From Orbilia blumenaviensis (lineage: Eukaryota > Ascomycota > Orbiliomycetes > Orbiliales > Orbiliaceae): 64,000 nt of DNA. The stretch lies in the NCBI GenBank assembly GCA_036872755.1, contig JAVHNS010000017.1, positions 682,001 to 746,000 on the forward strand, given 5' to 3'. Made by a program: the position numbers and the translations under genes. Numbering within the stretch: the stretch's first letter is position 1; the number at the start of each line of letters is the position of its first letter. This document shows, piece after piece, positions 34,512 to 47,400 of this stretch. Below the pieces are notes generated by a model. That model had not been told where the DNA came from, searched no databases, and saw nothing but the letters and a program-made list of their open reading frames with translations.

Positions 34512-34862
34512 GTGTCGCTGAAACTTGATGTAAGAGGTTAACCTTGACTTGATAATTGAGATCTAGGTGGAGCGTGATAGATCGTGTAGATCTATGTGCG
34601 TTGATTATGGAAAGATTAGGATTAGCACTACTTGATGTTTGTTTTCGGGAGAAATATGTTTTAGGAAATCAATCATTTTACAGATCATACAGGATCCTAT
34701 CTTTAAAAGCGTTTTGAAAATTTAGCGCATAATTGTTGAAAGATTTGGAGTAAAGGGCCACTCACCGAGCCCATATAAAGACGAGACCACATTTAGACAC
34801 GGTATAAGAACCAGCATACAGGGTGGTTCTTAAATCCTCCGCACAAACGAATAGCGATAAAA
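34512..34862. promoter_or_regulatory. Divergent intergenic region
   Basis: A 351-base AT-rich spacer between the secreted two-part gene (-) and the small gene at 34863 (+). A TATA-like CATATAAAG at about 34780-34788 lies 75-80 bases upstream of the ATG at 34863. Confidence 0.4.
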
Positions 34863-35244
34863 ATGCCGACCTCAGACAGAAGAACATCATCCCCGAACCC
34901 GCGCAGAGGAAGGAGGCCATCCTCGGACCCACCGGGGTTGGAAGAAATAAGCCTACCTTCCGCCCCGCAGGAAGAAGGAGCCCGGTTGCCATCATATGCA
35001 TCATTGCCTACGCTGTCGCCTGACTTCGAGGTTCCATCAGACTCGTCGCTTGATTTAGCCTTCGAAAAGGAATTAACGAGAATTTTGGGAGTCGAGAAAG
35101 ATTATTAACTTCGGCTTCGTACACCCGAATACTTTCAACTCGACCACTCGGTCTGTTCAGGTAGAAGTCAAGGACTCTCCTCCTCCGGTTGTTGAGGACC
35201 CCCCTTCGTTTGTTCTGGTAGCAGAGTATTCTCCCTCTGAATAA
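34863..35244 (+). pseudogene. Small gene interrupted by a +1/-1 frameshift
   Basis: The ATG at 34863 opens an 81-residue frame ending at 35106-35108. The frame is Ser/Pro-rich, then LDLAFEKELTRIL. The adjacent frame opens at the same point and reads REFWESRKIINFGFVHPNTF, then continues to VLVAEYSPSE and a stop at 35242-35244. That frame has a stop just upstream of its start. Both halves look protein-like, and one base gained or lost near 35077-35085 would join them. No short intron with proper splice sites explains the change. So it is a broken gene, an assembly indel, or an 81-residue gene followed by chance open frame. No function recognised. Confidence 0.4.
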
Positions 35245-37122
35245 CCTTAACCAGGTATACCGGTATTCACTTACCCTGCCTTGTTCGGTAGATCAACTTG
35301 GGCACACGCTATGATAGCTCCTTGAGGAATCTACATATCGTATGACCATATGGAAGGAGGGACTTTGGAAATGGGCAAATATCTCTTAAACACACTTACC
35401 CGGAATTCGAATACTCTGACCTCACCACATACCTACCACCAAGAAATACCACACAGACAACGCGGAGACTAGTATATGACGCTCCGTTGACACCACTTCA
35501 TTTCAGCAGCAAACAACTCGCACATACCTGTGAAAAAAAATTCTGTTAGTAATGCTGATGAGTCTCAAAAAAGCCTAATCAAGGTCTTTCCTTGTTTATC
35601 TCCTCTGTGCCTAGCCCCAAGCTCTAAGTAGAAGTAATTACAATAATTAGTTATAAGTTAACGTAAACCACCGGCGTACGAATCACACAAAGCAATCGCT
35701 CAAATTGCGTTGCTAACTAGGCCTGATCGGGGCAGGAATTGGCTGCACAGCCTGTCCAGCTTAGACCTACATAGATCGGTCTGGATAGTTAAAAGTTACA
35801 GTATCTCTTTTAGGAATAATTTAGGTCTGAAATTTTAGGACATCGAATTGAATTCATTTGTTGGATTTAAAAATTTTATAATTATATAAGCCTTGGCTGG
35901 AGTCTAGCTGAGCCAACACTTTAAAACGCGTTAACGGTTCCGCGGGGTGGCCATCTATACGTGTTAAAGGCTAGGTCAAGATAGGCTTTGTAATAGTAAC
36001 ATAACAGAGCCTTCTCTCTTTGCTAGCGGTACCCATGGGCCTTAAACTTGGTGTTTTACTAGCTAGAATCGGGTTTGCATATATATCACCATATATATCG
36101 CGACTACAGTACCTGGCGGCGTATATAAGCTAACTCGGCTGGCAATGTTTCATGCATGACTGGTTTGCTTATCGATACGCATGCAAGCCGGGCAGCTATA
36201 TATCATTGCCTATAGTCGGATAGTATCATCATGCATGCATGCCGGAATTTATTAGCACCAATTTCCTATCTTTTCGGATTTCAGGACTTCAGGAACGCGG
36301 GGTTTACACGTAATACGCGAGGCTTGTCACGGAAGTATAGGGGCGCGGATAGCTGGAGTATGTATACCTGGGCACCTTTTATTTTTATTTTTTGTATGCT
36401 ATATTAGTTCAGGAAGTGTAAACCGCAAAAGCAGTTGCAAATATGAACGATAAGGACTTCCCGTCAATAGGTATTGATACCAAAAAAAAAAAAAAAACTT
36501 CTGCATGGAAACGGTAAGCCATGCTACAATTGCAAAGTCGCAAAGGATATAGCAACAATAACGCATGAATTAATAAACAAAAATGACTTTTTTTTTTTTG
36601 ATAGCTGAAAGGATATATATAATAACTTTTGTGCTTTAAATCAACTAGACGACCTTCCGATATACCTTTTTTTTTGTGCCATTCGTATGTGTGCTGTTAG
36701 GCCGGAACTGAACTGTCGATGATATGTAGGGGAAAAACATGCAGAAGGAATCGAAGGAAACGATACCCGAGTCCTCGAAATCACATCTCTGAAAAGGAAT
36801 ACAAGTAACTATCTTAGGAAATCTCAAGTAAAGAACCCACTACAGAGCAGAATATGCAATATTAATGACAATGCGTAACAGAGTTAATACCAAACCCAAA
36901 ATTGAACCCGAATGAGAGAGAAAAATAACCCAAGGAAAATATGCCTGAAAAAACGGTAATGATAGTAAGGAGTAAATAGTAAATAATGATATTATTGTTA
37001 TACACCAATGATATGACGCAATGATACGAATGAATGAGTGAGCAAGTAAACAGTTAGAAAAATGAAAGGCAATACCTTCGTCTCGAGACTTAACAACTTC
37101 GTTCTAAAACAGGACAAAAAAA

Positions 37123-37160
<38 letters not shown>

Positions 37161-37916
37161 CGTCACAGTCTGTGAGGTAATAACGGCAATAAAATAAATG
37201 AAGGAAATGACAGATTATAAAGAAAAATAAATACGGAGAGAGATATATGTATATAATACTACTAGGTAAAAGGAAAATATGATGAACGATGACGATAGTA
37301 ATGATGATAATTATAGAACACCCCCAAAATATCCTTAACAGCCCTTTAGAACTCCGGGTATCGATGCAAAACAAAAGCAAAAAACAAAGGAAAAAAAAGA
37401 ATAATTTCCAGGTTTTTTTGTCAATGAGATAAGAAAAGTGATGCGTGCTTGAGCGAGAGAATGATTAAGGAAACGGGAGGACAAAGGGAATATGTAAGAG
37501 TAGACCGTTATACAGAATAACAATAAAAAAAGGGTTATATAAAAACGAACGAACGATTTCCGCTAATACAGACAAAAGCAACTGAACAGAGCGCCGATGG
37601 CAATGGTATAAACAGAATAAACAAGGCCTTCTTCGTTTATAAATAATCGGAAGGGGAGGGCGACCCAGGGGGGAAACAGTTACAAGGAGAATATGAAGTA
37701 CAGAGAAAGGAATGATGATAACGTCAAAAAGTAGCGAGCTTGCGCACTTTTCGTAGTGGAGAGTTTGTATATATTTATGTGGGTGTGGTTGTCGGCTCCG
37801 CTGAGTGGAGATAAGTCGGAAGCTACATGTATATTCTTGCCTTCCTATTATTCCGAATATCGAGGCATTCGGAACGTGGGTATTGTAAAGTGTGCAGCGG
37901 CGTAGTCGAATGATTT
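35245..37916. other. Gene-free intergenic stretch
   Basis: AT-rich, with palindromic GCATGC-type clusters at about 36150-36245, A runs near 36482-36497 and a long GT repeat near 37126. No gene on either strand could be supported. The right end is presumably the 3' flank of the minus-strand gene stopping at 37917. Confidence 0.5.
37126..37156. repeat. (GT)n microsatellite, about 15 units
   Basis: An uninterrupted GT dinucleotide repeat located beyond the 3' end of the gene that stops at 37917. Confidence 0.9.
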
Positions 37917-38762
37917 CTAATCTTCGTAGATGGTTTCCAGGTCGAAATCTGATCTTCGTTCGGCTCCGCAGACACTCCATCTCTGTCGTCGCTTACTTTC
38001 CCGCAGGGACATGTTGTTCATGGAGGAGGTTACAAGAGAGAGACCAAGTCCGATTGTGTCTTCTTCCTTCTCCTTCTCCTCCTTCTCTGCTGCATCACGC
38101 TGCTGTCGTTCTTCCTCCTCTTCAAGGATAGCGAGAAGCTCACCATCCGGAGAGTCTTCAATGGTCTCGAGGCTGTAAGTTGTCAAAGAAGGCGAACAGC
38201 TGCGGGAAGAAGTTGGACTGGATGCATTGCTAGTCAAAGAGGGAGGGTAGCTAGACAGCTGGCTGTTGACCCCTGGGAACACCTCGGTTGCAAGATAAGC
38301 CGGTGGCGCCTTTGGAGGAGTTGGAGGCGGTGGTGTGGCTGTTCTCAAGAAGGATGGTCTCTTAGCAAAGGCCGGCAGGTTGAGAGGGGTAGACGGGAAG
38401 GTCGGAACAAAGGAGTTTCTGTAGGTCGGGCTGGCTGGAGTAGTCGTCCATTTTGGAGAAGCTGGAGGAGGACCCTGTAGCTTTGCCCTGTTTGGCAGTG
38501 GTAGACTATGTGCTCTGATCATCGACGGAGGTGGAGAAACAGAGGATGATGATTTAGAACGGATGTGAGACCGTCTCCAGGAAGGTGTCGGCGAGGCTGA
38601 AGCCAGAGCTGAGGCTGCATCGGCGGCTGGAGGTTGAGCTGGAAGAGCTGACGGAGCCCGTGTCTTCTGAACAGCTAGAGATGGCGAGCTCGAGGACGGA
38701 GAGGGAGAACGGGATGCTGATGGAGTCGAGGGCATCGACGAGGAGGAGATCGGAGTGGCCAT
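37917..38762 (-). CDS. Ser/Pro-rich fungal protein with a conserved C-terminal motif
   Basis: I start at the ATG at 38762, giving 281 residues. The frame is open to 38954, but a TATA-like TTTATATA at about 38934-38941 on this strand would lie inside that extension. The protein is mostly Ser/Pro/Ala (about 1-210), typical of a disordered scaffold. It then has an acidic coiled-coil patch (LAILEEEEERQQRDAAEKEE). It ends with RRQRWSVCGAERRSDFDLET followed by IYED. That last segment recurs at the C-terminus of many uncharacterised ascomycete proteins. It is probably cytoplasmic or signalling-related, but no enzymatic domain is present. Confidence 0.7.
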   Translation of the reverse strand: MATPISSSSMPSTPSASRSPSPSSSSPSLAVQKTRAPSALPAQPPAADAASALASASPTPSWRRSHIRSKSSSSVSPPPSMIRAHSLPLPNRAKLQGPPPASPKWTTTPASPTYRNSFVPTFPSTPLNLPAFAKRPSFLRTATPPPPTPPKAPPAYLATEVFPGVNSQLSSYPPSLTSNASSPTSSRSCSPSLTTYSLETIEDSPDGELLAILEEEEERQQRDAAEKEEKEKEEDTIGLGLSLVTSSMNNMSLRESKRRQRWSVCGAERRSDFDLETIYED

Positions 38763-41700
38763 GGCTAAGGGTGGGTGATCGAGATCAAGGAGATGAGGAT
38801 GAGGATGGAGTTGAGGTTGAAGATAAAAGGTTGGAGGTTTGGAGGGGCCCCTTGCTGGCGCTGGAACACTCAGCGATGGTTGACCTTCGATAGCCGAAGG
38901 ATCGAACGAACAGGTTCCAGTGCGGTCTGGACGGTATATAAACGCCCCCCACACGAGGTAATCGATCCTGCCTGACTACACTGACTACTGACTGTCCGTT
39001 CACACTCGGACTCTTCCCTCAAGGCTTCTGCTCGCCCGGATCCACTCGTTATTCCACGCCTGTGCCTGCCTTTGCTTCTTCTTCTCTCCCCAGATTTCGC
39101 TGCCTCACGAAATGACCTGTCGACACGGCTCGGACGAAAGAGACAGAGAAAGAACACTGGCTGCAATCGGAGAATTTGTCGAATGCAGGCCGATAAAGGT
39201 CGAATCCCAAGTCTACCAAAAGCGGGGCTCCCTTCGGATCGAACCTCCTATTCTTCCTCTCCAGTTATCTCTAAGCAGGCACGGCACGGATTGTCTGACC
39301 GGAGTGGCGGCGATGGTGTTTCTCTGGCGGATTCGTTCCTGGTATATGTCGGATCCGTCGAAATGAATGGGAAGAGCAGGAGAAAAAGAGAGAACAGGAG
39401 TAAAGAAACAAACTAGCAACAAGAAGAAAAAAATAAAAAAAAGAGGCTTTCAAGGACGGCTTGGGTGGAAGCGTCCTAAGAGGTTTACTATGACTAGGAT
39501 GAACAGGGCATGTGCGTCCTCTGCATGCACGCCAGGATCTAAACTGCAGTAACTGCAGTTCCTCGAGCTCTTGATACGCTTGTTATCTGGGGAAAATATT
39601 GCGTGAGTCGCTCAAGTCCGGATCCCGACCGAATTCGAATCACTTCCTCAGGGGAGCCGATACTGCAAACAGCTAGTTAAACGTCCCGCTCGTTCGTTGG
39701 TCGAAAGGAAATCCTGTTGTCGCCAAAAGATTCCCAGACAAAATAAATAAAATAAAAAAGTTCCACTTTTTTGTTTGTTTCTTTGTCGGTTACGGTTAAA
39801 AAAATGAGGAGAACAAGAGACGAAAGCCGAAATACTACCGTTCTTCTTCTTCTGTCGAAAGGGAACTCTGATGTGGATATATACTCTGTGACCGCTGGCC
39901 CGATACTCTAAAAGACAAAAAAAGACAAGGACGAAGGAATAATAGCCGAATTGGTAATCGGACTTTTTGGGAAAATCAGAATGGCTGGCCGGAACCTACG
40001 AGAATTCGAAAGTGGTGAATTAAAATGGTTTATGAGAAATGTGTGAGCAACATGAATTCGACAAGCATCATGGGGTCCAAGGAAAAGGAAGAACAAGAAG
40101 AGGGGGTTTCCAGTCATATATGTATTATGTATGGCCATGGGGCACGGATTGTGGATTGGCATCTCAAAGCCAGAAAAGCAATTCAGCCCTCGAAACAATA
40201 AGCCAAGGCCGACAGCCCTTTCCCCCAAAGACTTATTTACTTAACTCTTCTCCGCGATGAATATTCGAATAAGAAATATCAACGTCGGCTCCACGAGGTG
40301 GTAGGTTTAAACTCTTTGTTGGCTTCGCGGCGTCTCAGACACAGGTCCAACCTTCGCACGCCTCAGGACGAGACATGCCTCATCTTCTCTCTTCGCTGGT
40401 ATGGATTGAGCCATTAAAACAAAAAAAAAGGTCAGCCCCCCCCGGAACGGGGAAACCGGTAGCAGCAGAAAACCCAACCATCTTCGCAACCTGGTAACCT
40501 TCAACCCTGTGTGGTGCTTTCGCGAGTTCAAAAAAAAGAGAGACCGAAAGACGCCGAATCCCTGCTAGGCCTATGGAGACCACCAGCTGCACTGGCGGAT
40601 TCGGAACCGTTCTGGGAATAGTTATGAGAACTTCTTCAACGTGGAACCAAATGGGCTGTGCACCGCCATCCACTGAAGGAACCGTGAACTGTCGGCTTAT
40701 GATAACATCCGTCCTCTATTACTATCATGCGGCGAAGAACAACTCCCAATCGCCGGGCAAGATCCCATAGTAATCTGTTGCATCGGATCAAGTAACGTAA
40801 TCATGCAGCAAGGAAAACCTAAAGAAACGAGCAACCAAGGTCTTGGTCGACAAACCGCTGGGTGAGAATGTGTCTAAGCCATTTGGTAAAAACTTTAGGC
40901 CACGAATAACCCTTCACCGCAGTAGCCGCCCTCTTGAAGTTCCATATCGCACCGTAGCCACACACACCGCGCATCACATCATATATACCTGTTATTTGCT
41001 TCGTTGTCCCAACTTTTCCGTTTGCAAAGTTTAGCGTCACGAGGAGAGGGGTGTGAGCATCTATCCTGTTCAGATTTGTTATGTAAATCGGCCGTCGTCA
41101 GGAGTCTGGACACATCAGGCAGCCGTGGTCGATTCCTCTTTATCAACCCCCGTCCCATCCAGACGGAAAATTTACAGATATCCCGCCACACACACATACA
41201 CACCCTATTTCCTGGGTCGAGTACTTTTTGGAGGGTTCCAACAAACGGGATAAGCTTGTTCCCCTGCGCCAGCAAAAACGTGGGAATGCTGCTTCAAGAT
41301 TGGATTAGGAAATATAATGAGAAAAAAAAGAAGAAGACGAAGCCCAGGCAAAAAAGGAACCATCAACAAAAAGACAGGAACATGAAACACCCCCCCGGAC
41401 TAGCCAGGAATCTTTCAAGTCTCCGGTGGCCACACACGCGTGTACCTGCAGTAAAGGTTGACTTTTTGCGGTTACGAATTACTAGTAGCAAGACAGATTT
41501 CGTATTCAGTCTTTCGAGAGTTTGGAACATCTATCGGACAACGGCGCGTGGCAGTCAGACTTTTTTGTAGACGAGAAGTCAAATTTTTTAGATGTTCAGT
41601 TAGGATGGGAAATATTTGGCGAGAAAGCAAGACGTTTTCAGTCGGAAGCTAGCTTATCGACGTAATCGGCAAACATGCATGACTAGTACTGCATACTTAT

Positions 41701-43268
41701 GCATTGCTGAGTCCAAATCTCACACCGCTTTGAAGCATCGGTCTTCAAGGCCTGATTTCAAAGTTGCACCTGCAAAATGTAGGAGCAAGGGGTTTGAAAA
41801 AGGAAAGAAGGAGGGAAGGAAGACATCATTTCCACCCGTGGCGCAGAGGGAGAAAAGCAATACTTGTGTGGCTGCAGAAGACATGCAGCTCGACGTTCCC
41901 GTCCAAACCTTGGTATCAGCTCTGCGACTTATCCGTTGGAAGAAGGAGATATGGTTTCTTTCTCCGATTAATTTTTCACATCACCGTTTCCAGAATCCCA
42001 AAAGAACTTCATGCCAGATGTTTGAAGAATAACACATTTGCAACGGCGGTAACAGCAAGCAGCACCGAGTTTTAGGAAGCCCAGCAGTCTCATAGTTTTT
42101 TGTTGGATGATGTTTTTTTTGGTGAATCCCGTGCGCTTAATTGCAAGGCCTGATGAAAGCCTGGACACCAACAACAAACCATTAATAGCAACATCTCCCA
42201 ACGCCCTTGATATCATTATATCCACGGTCAGGGGTGGAGCGAAGGGAACTCGACTCATGGACCCTCAATCTCGTATCTGATCAGCGCGATTTTAGGTTTC
42301 CTTCATTCCCGTTCTTCGCGGTGTTGGCAATTATCGATGTGGCATGTTGCAATCAAAGAGGAACAAAGATATCTAGCCTTTTCGCGATCGAGAACGCCCC
42401 TCCTCTGTGTATGCATCTGCATGTTGGCCCATAGTGCAGAAGTACATATGCGAAAATAGGGGGGGGTAGGGGAAAGAACCCCACTACGTGTCCAGCGGGA
42501 AAAGGGGGAAAGGAGAGGACCCAAAGATCGCATTTCCGACTGGTCCCTGCCAAGGTTCAGATTCCGTCCCGCCTCTAAAATTACATTCCCTTCCTTTCCC
42601 TTCCAGAAGCCTTCCTAAACAGACTAAAAGCAAAATGGGTTGGATTTTGCCAGAGGGCATTGATTTCAGGCTAGTTTTAAGATATGAAGCCCGTGTGTTA
42701 TAGTGTCGGATGTAGATGGATTCATGGAGTTTTGATGTCGTATTGGTGTTGTTCCTTCATTCATTTTGGAAGTCGCTTGTTAATTGAATGCGAAGGTTTG
42801 CGGACCATAGCTACACTCTGGTTTGTCAATTCTACGACGATTTGACGAACAGAAGAGGCGCAGGCGGCCCGAACAGGCGGAACACACGGCTTCTTTCTGC
42901 CTTTTCTTGATTCCTATGTAGACGTTTTTCGGGTGGAGATGGCCCGCTGCAACGTCGAGCTCACAAGAAAAATTTCTTTGGGTAGCCTTTGAAGCCTTCT
43001 TTCTGCGCGGAGAAAAAATGCCTCGAGATAATTCCTGCGTGCCATAGGCTGCCGCATGCCAGAGAACCAGGCTGAACGGCATCAAGCAGGTGCGGGCCGT
43101 CCATACGTCTGCTGCAGGCTGGGAAAATTGGGATCCATGAACGCAAGGGCTGGGGGCAAAAATCCAACATTAGAAACGCAAGTAGGTCTTTAATAAACAG
43201 ATATATATGCTTATACGTATATACTAAGGGCAATGGTTTACCAACCAATTAACAGCAACAAATTGGCT
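38763..43268. other. Gene-poor intergenic stretch
   Basis: 4.5 kb. The first 200-400 bases are the promoter/leader of 37917-38762. The rest has only short unsupported frames. The longest (about 41004-41570 and 41616-42032, plus strand) have no conserved-looking motif, no codon structure and no splice pattern. Confidence 0.45.
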
Positions 43269-44473
43269 TTAAAATAGAAATAGAAGCACAAATTCGTCTA
43301 TCAGGCTTAAATAAGGCTCGATAGTCCTACTTTGTGTTTTGAAGGTATTTGGGCGCTCCCTCGTTTGCTCCCACTGGAGGCCGGCGGTAAGATCCTCGGC
43401 ATACGACTCTTGCTTTCCCTCGAGGTAGCCCATACCCAACATGATCATGTATTTTCTCTCATCTCGCACCCTCTCCCTTTTCGTACATCTCCTCGCGGCC
43501 TCCTATAGAGCTGTTTGCAACGTTAGATAGCCAGTGATGTATGACTCAACAGTTCTTGGTGTTCCTCGTTGCCCAGCTCCTCCTTTGCCACCTTTTTGAA
43601 CTCGATAGATCCCTTGCATAGGGTTAATAATATTGTGAGGTGACTAGAAAGAGTCATCGAGGCTTTCGAAGATGTCCACAGGGACCCAGACTCGTGGATT
43701 TTGGTAATTTCCCTCCGCGAGATAGGCGCTATAAAACAGTTTTCTGAGACAAAAGTGAGTCAAGTTTGAAAGTCGTTCCAACACATCGAACAAAACTATG
43801 GTCTTCCCATGCGGCCAAGTTTGTCGCGACCCGGTCATCTAGATCCTCAGGAAATAGCCAGTCCGTTTCTTCGAGCCAAGGGGCCACAATAGTCGCTGCC
43901 TGGGTGACAATGCTTGAGAAAGACTTTTAACATTGTGAACCTCTGAGCAACGCGTTAACGGCAAATGCGCATATGCTCGAGAGCATCAAGAAATTCCTGG
44001 TTTATTCTATCTGTCAAATGAAATGAGTAGATTTCAAGATGGGATAACCTACTTACATTATTCAGGCCTAGAAGCAACAGAATACGGGCTAGAAACAGAG
44101 TATCAGTCTGAGATTTGTAGAGAGAGGTTCGGGAGGGTTCCGACGAAGTTTCCAATGGTTGATCTTATATGGTTGAGGTTTCCCCTCTCGTCTTCGGGTA
44201 GGTAGCTCTCTTCCACATCAGAGGGTGAAAAGTACTCTACGCGGGCTTCAAAAGTTTTAATACTGAACTGATTAGTATGATGATTGATGTAGGATTTGAT
44301 ACCGTATGGGGAAGGCCCAAAGGAGGTTCATAGTTTTGGATGGCCGCCCTGGGGTTGCGAGTTCTGCCCGATCGGGAAAGTGTGTACAGTTCTAGTAGCG
44401 GTATGGGGCACTGGTGCTGGGGACGGGTATGTTTATTCGCTGTAGCTTGGTCTCGACCAACTTGGGCTCGCAA
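43269..44473 (-). pseudogene. Decayed multi-exon gene, F-box/leucine-rich-like fragments
   Basis: Protein-like segments follow one another on the minus strand but in changing frames. In order they are NYEPPLGLPH, FEARVEYFSPSDVEESYLPE, LFLARILLLLGLNN, INQEFLDALEHMRI, WLEETDWLFPEDLDDRV, VLERLSNLTHFCLRKLFY, FKKVAKEELGNEEHQELL, and ARRCTKRERVRDERKYMIML. A possible intron start GTAAGTAGG follows GLNN and a TACTAAT branch site precedes FEARVEYF, so part of the frame changing is splicing. Several junctions (for example between EHQELL and ARRCTKR) have stops and no usable splice pair. The Leu-rich portion recalls F-box/LRR proteins. I read it as a degraded gene; a real gene with unrecognised introns is possible. 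Confidence 0.4.
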
Positions 44474-47400
44474 TCATTCTGCAGGTAGGAGAATTGTGTA
44501 GGCGCATTCGTTCCGTCAACCATCCCATTCTAACCGAAATGTGGAGTCTTGACAGCTTGGGGAGAATATAAAATTGTAGATACAGCTAGAAGCTATTCCT
44601 CTTCTACATATCCAGACCCCAGGTGCCTAGAGCTACCGGCCGAAATAATCCCGACCCTATTTCTGGGGTAAATATTGGTATCAAAGGGACTACTCGTATC
44701 ACGGTAAGGGTTATTGGGGTTAGCCCAGCCCTCTCGGAGTGAAACTGGCTACGGTAAATTGAAGAGATGAACGAGTTCAACTATTCGAAAACATGTTGAC
44801 GTTAACCAGCTCCTATAAAAGTATTCTGACATTACGAGAATAAATTGATAGAATTAGGGATTAACATACACTTATCAGCTCCTGGAAAGAACGATTCACT
44901 GGGGATATGTAGATCTGTTTACCCCTGGCTAGACTGGCCTCGTGAACAAGTCTCCATGGAGTGACCCGCCCTAGACTAAGTCATAGTAATTCACCGTTCA
45001 CTGGCAATATAACAAATGCGTAAACTGCCACATCCTACCAAAGATAGCTGCGTCCTAGGATCCTATCAAAGAATATATCTCATAAACCATAACTATTACT
45101 GTCATGTAAAACACACTTATATTGGGCATATGCTTCCAGTCCGCACGTACCTGAAACTCGATCAATATGCTTCCCACTAGGACAGCGAGATCCAAGCTGA
45201 GCTTTAAACCCCACACATACATATATTAAGAACTTTCACGTTTAATTTAAATTGAGCAGAATCTAGTTTATGATTACTTTTATCCTTCTACTAGTGATAT
45301 ATTAGCAGATATGTGCATCAATATTACTGCTAGGCCGGGACTTGACCTTACCTACTCGTTGTAGCTGTTGGATTTTAGACTAATGCTTGCGTTGTTGTAG
45401 AAGTTCTGGGTCGTGTGTAACGGCTGGGTCCAGTTGGCCCTGAGACTGGGCTCGTGTTCTGTATTAATGGTTTGGCAGTGCAGCAACAAGAGCCATTATC
45501 ATGATCGTATTTAGACGCTATATGAGACTATGGACAAGCGCATATATATTTAATTGATATTCTTGCCAATATCTTTGCCTTCAGAGTCATTCGTCGAGGC
45601 CACGAATATCTTAAGAATTGGATCAAATCCTGCTTCGAAGTCAGAGCTTTAAGTTGGACCTCATTCATTCATAATTAATTGCATTGTTCGAAAATTGATA
45701 GGTTTCGATTTAAAATTCATTAGACCTGGTCTACATGACCCGAAAATGAACATTTACCATCCCTGTCAGATAACGGTATAGAGGCGCATATGGCTCCTTG
45801 TGTCTAGCTTACATCGGCCTGGAAATAAGTTAGTGACCTAGCAGTGTGTGCCCAACCACCAAGTTGAACCACTGCTATGCAGAAGGGGTACTAACAGAAC
45901 GCAATCTCGCCTCCTCAGCCGAGGAGCTTTGGTGATATCTAACCCGCATCGACACTTGCCACGACTCCGGATCTACTACCGCATATTGCGCATCGCTGTC
46001 GCAGTCTGGAAGTTTTCTAGAGCACAAGATCTTTGCAAAGTATGGTCATATGACATCACCAAATCGCAGTGATCAAATACTAGAAGCAGCCTACGGTCCG
46101 ATTGACAATATTGTAAACCCTTTCCGCTAGTTTGTACGTTTGGGAGAAATGTTCGCGATGTATTAAGGCGAAACTTTAATTATCAAACCTCATCCCATAT
46201 CGATGCATCGAACGTTGTAGAGTTTACGAACCCGCTAATTGCCTAGTACCGCTCTAATTTATTCGGCTCATTCCCCAGATTTTCGTTTCTGGTGATCAAT
46301 TGGCCGTTGTGGGCCGTTGAGTTTTTTTTCGTTCAGGCATAGTTTTGCCTCTAAGATCTCATGCATGCTCACGGACTTTGGAGTTGATATCGTCAGCCAA
46401 GAATTATTACTTGCACCAAAACATGGGTTGGCGGCTCTCGACCGTATCCACTATCGAAGTTTTGTGTCTAAAGTTGAGTAAACATTTCGGCTTCGGTTAC
46501 CCCGTTCCTCGAAAAATAGTTTGCCGTCGCACTAGAAAGGGGAACTGTTCGTGTGCAGGAGGTATCTCGAAGTAACTGAATCGAACGGTCAACTAACATG
46601 GTTAACACTAGTCCTCTTTACAGGTTTTGCATTGGTGGAATTGAGGTTTGTCAGTCAGACTATCTGCGATGGGTGAGGATCCTTGGCTCACCCCTGCAAG
46701 TATCACTAAAAAAACAGAGTATTTCTTCACTGACACATTACTAACATTCTCAATCCCGGCTGTTGAATACTCTTGACTTGCAGGATGATAGTCAGATGAC
46801 AAGAATGAAGAACGAGCCAAGAAACACGCTATCGGGTATCGAATTCGGGATCGGTTTGTGCACTAATATACTAGGCACCGCTTGGGAAGTTTCTCGGTCT
46901 ATGAAGTCCGTGACCTTATTCGATGTTTGCACAGCTAAGGCTCCTTAGCACTCTGTACCCCGCATACCCCAGAATTCTTGTTTTTAGTGGGTAGCTTGGC
47001 CCACAGCTATGATGCGCAACACTACTTAACTTCATTGTCATCCCAACAGTGGGTCAGACAAATCGAAAAATTGTTTTTTGTTTTTTGGTTACGAGATAAC
47101 CCTGAATATCGTCATTCAAGGTCCTTGACAAAAACAATTCCCCTAGTGTCGATAGTGGAGCTCGTGCCGAAGGCAACTGAGCACCTCCTTCAAGCTGCTG
47201 GGGTAGAATTCGCGGGTTAGGCTTCTATCGAGTTCAAGAGCCTGGTAAGCACAAGGATAGCGGGATCTTAATATGCAAAGCACGTAGAGAGATGACCAGG
47301 AAGTCTCGCCGAAAATTCTCCCTTTATCTATCCTGGTTTCGGTGTCAAATGGCAAGGGGGGATTGAAGGGAGGATGATACATAAGGGTGTAACGGTAGTT

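Noticed and set aside
36150..36245. Cluster of CATGCATGC palindromes
   Set aside because: Short palindromes in AT-rich DNA without array spacing or terminal-repeat arrangement; not a CRISPR array or transposon end.
37465..37980. 171-codon minus-strand open frame
   Set aside because: Overlaps the end of the Ser/Pro-rich gene in another frame and continues into its 3' flank; a shadow of that gene.
41004..42032. Open frames of 188 and 138 codons, plus strand
   Set aside because: Adjacent frames in AT-rich DNA with no conserved-looking segment; not supported as genes.
46366..46482. Gene-like fragment MLTDFGVDIVSQELLLAPKH
   Set aside because: Reads well for about 38 residues but ends in a stop with no splice continuation on either side; too short to call a gene or pseudogene.
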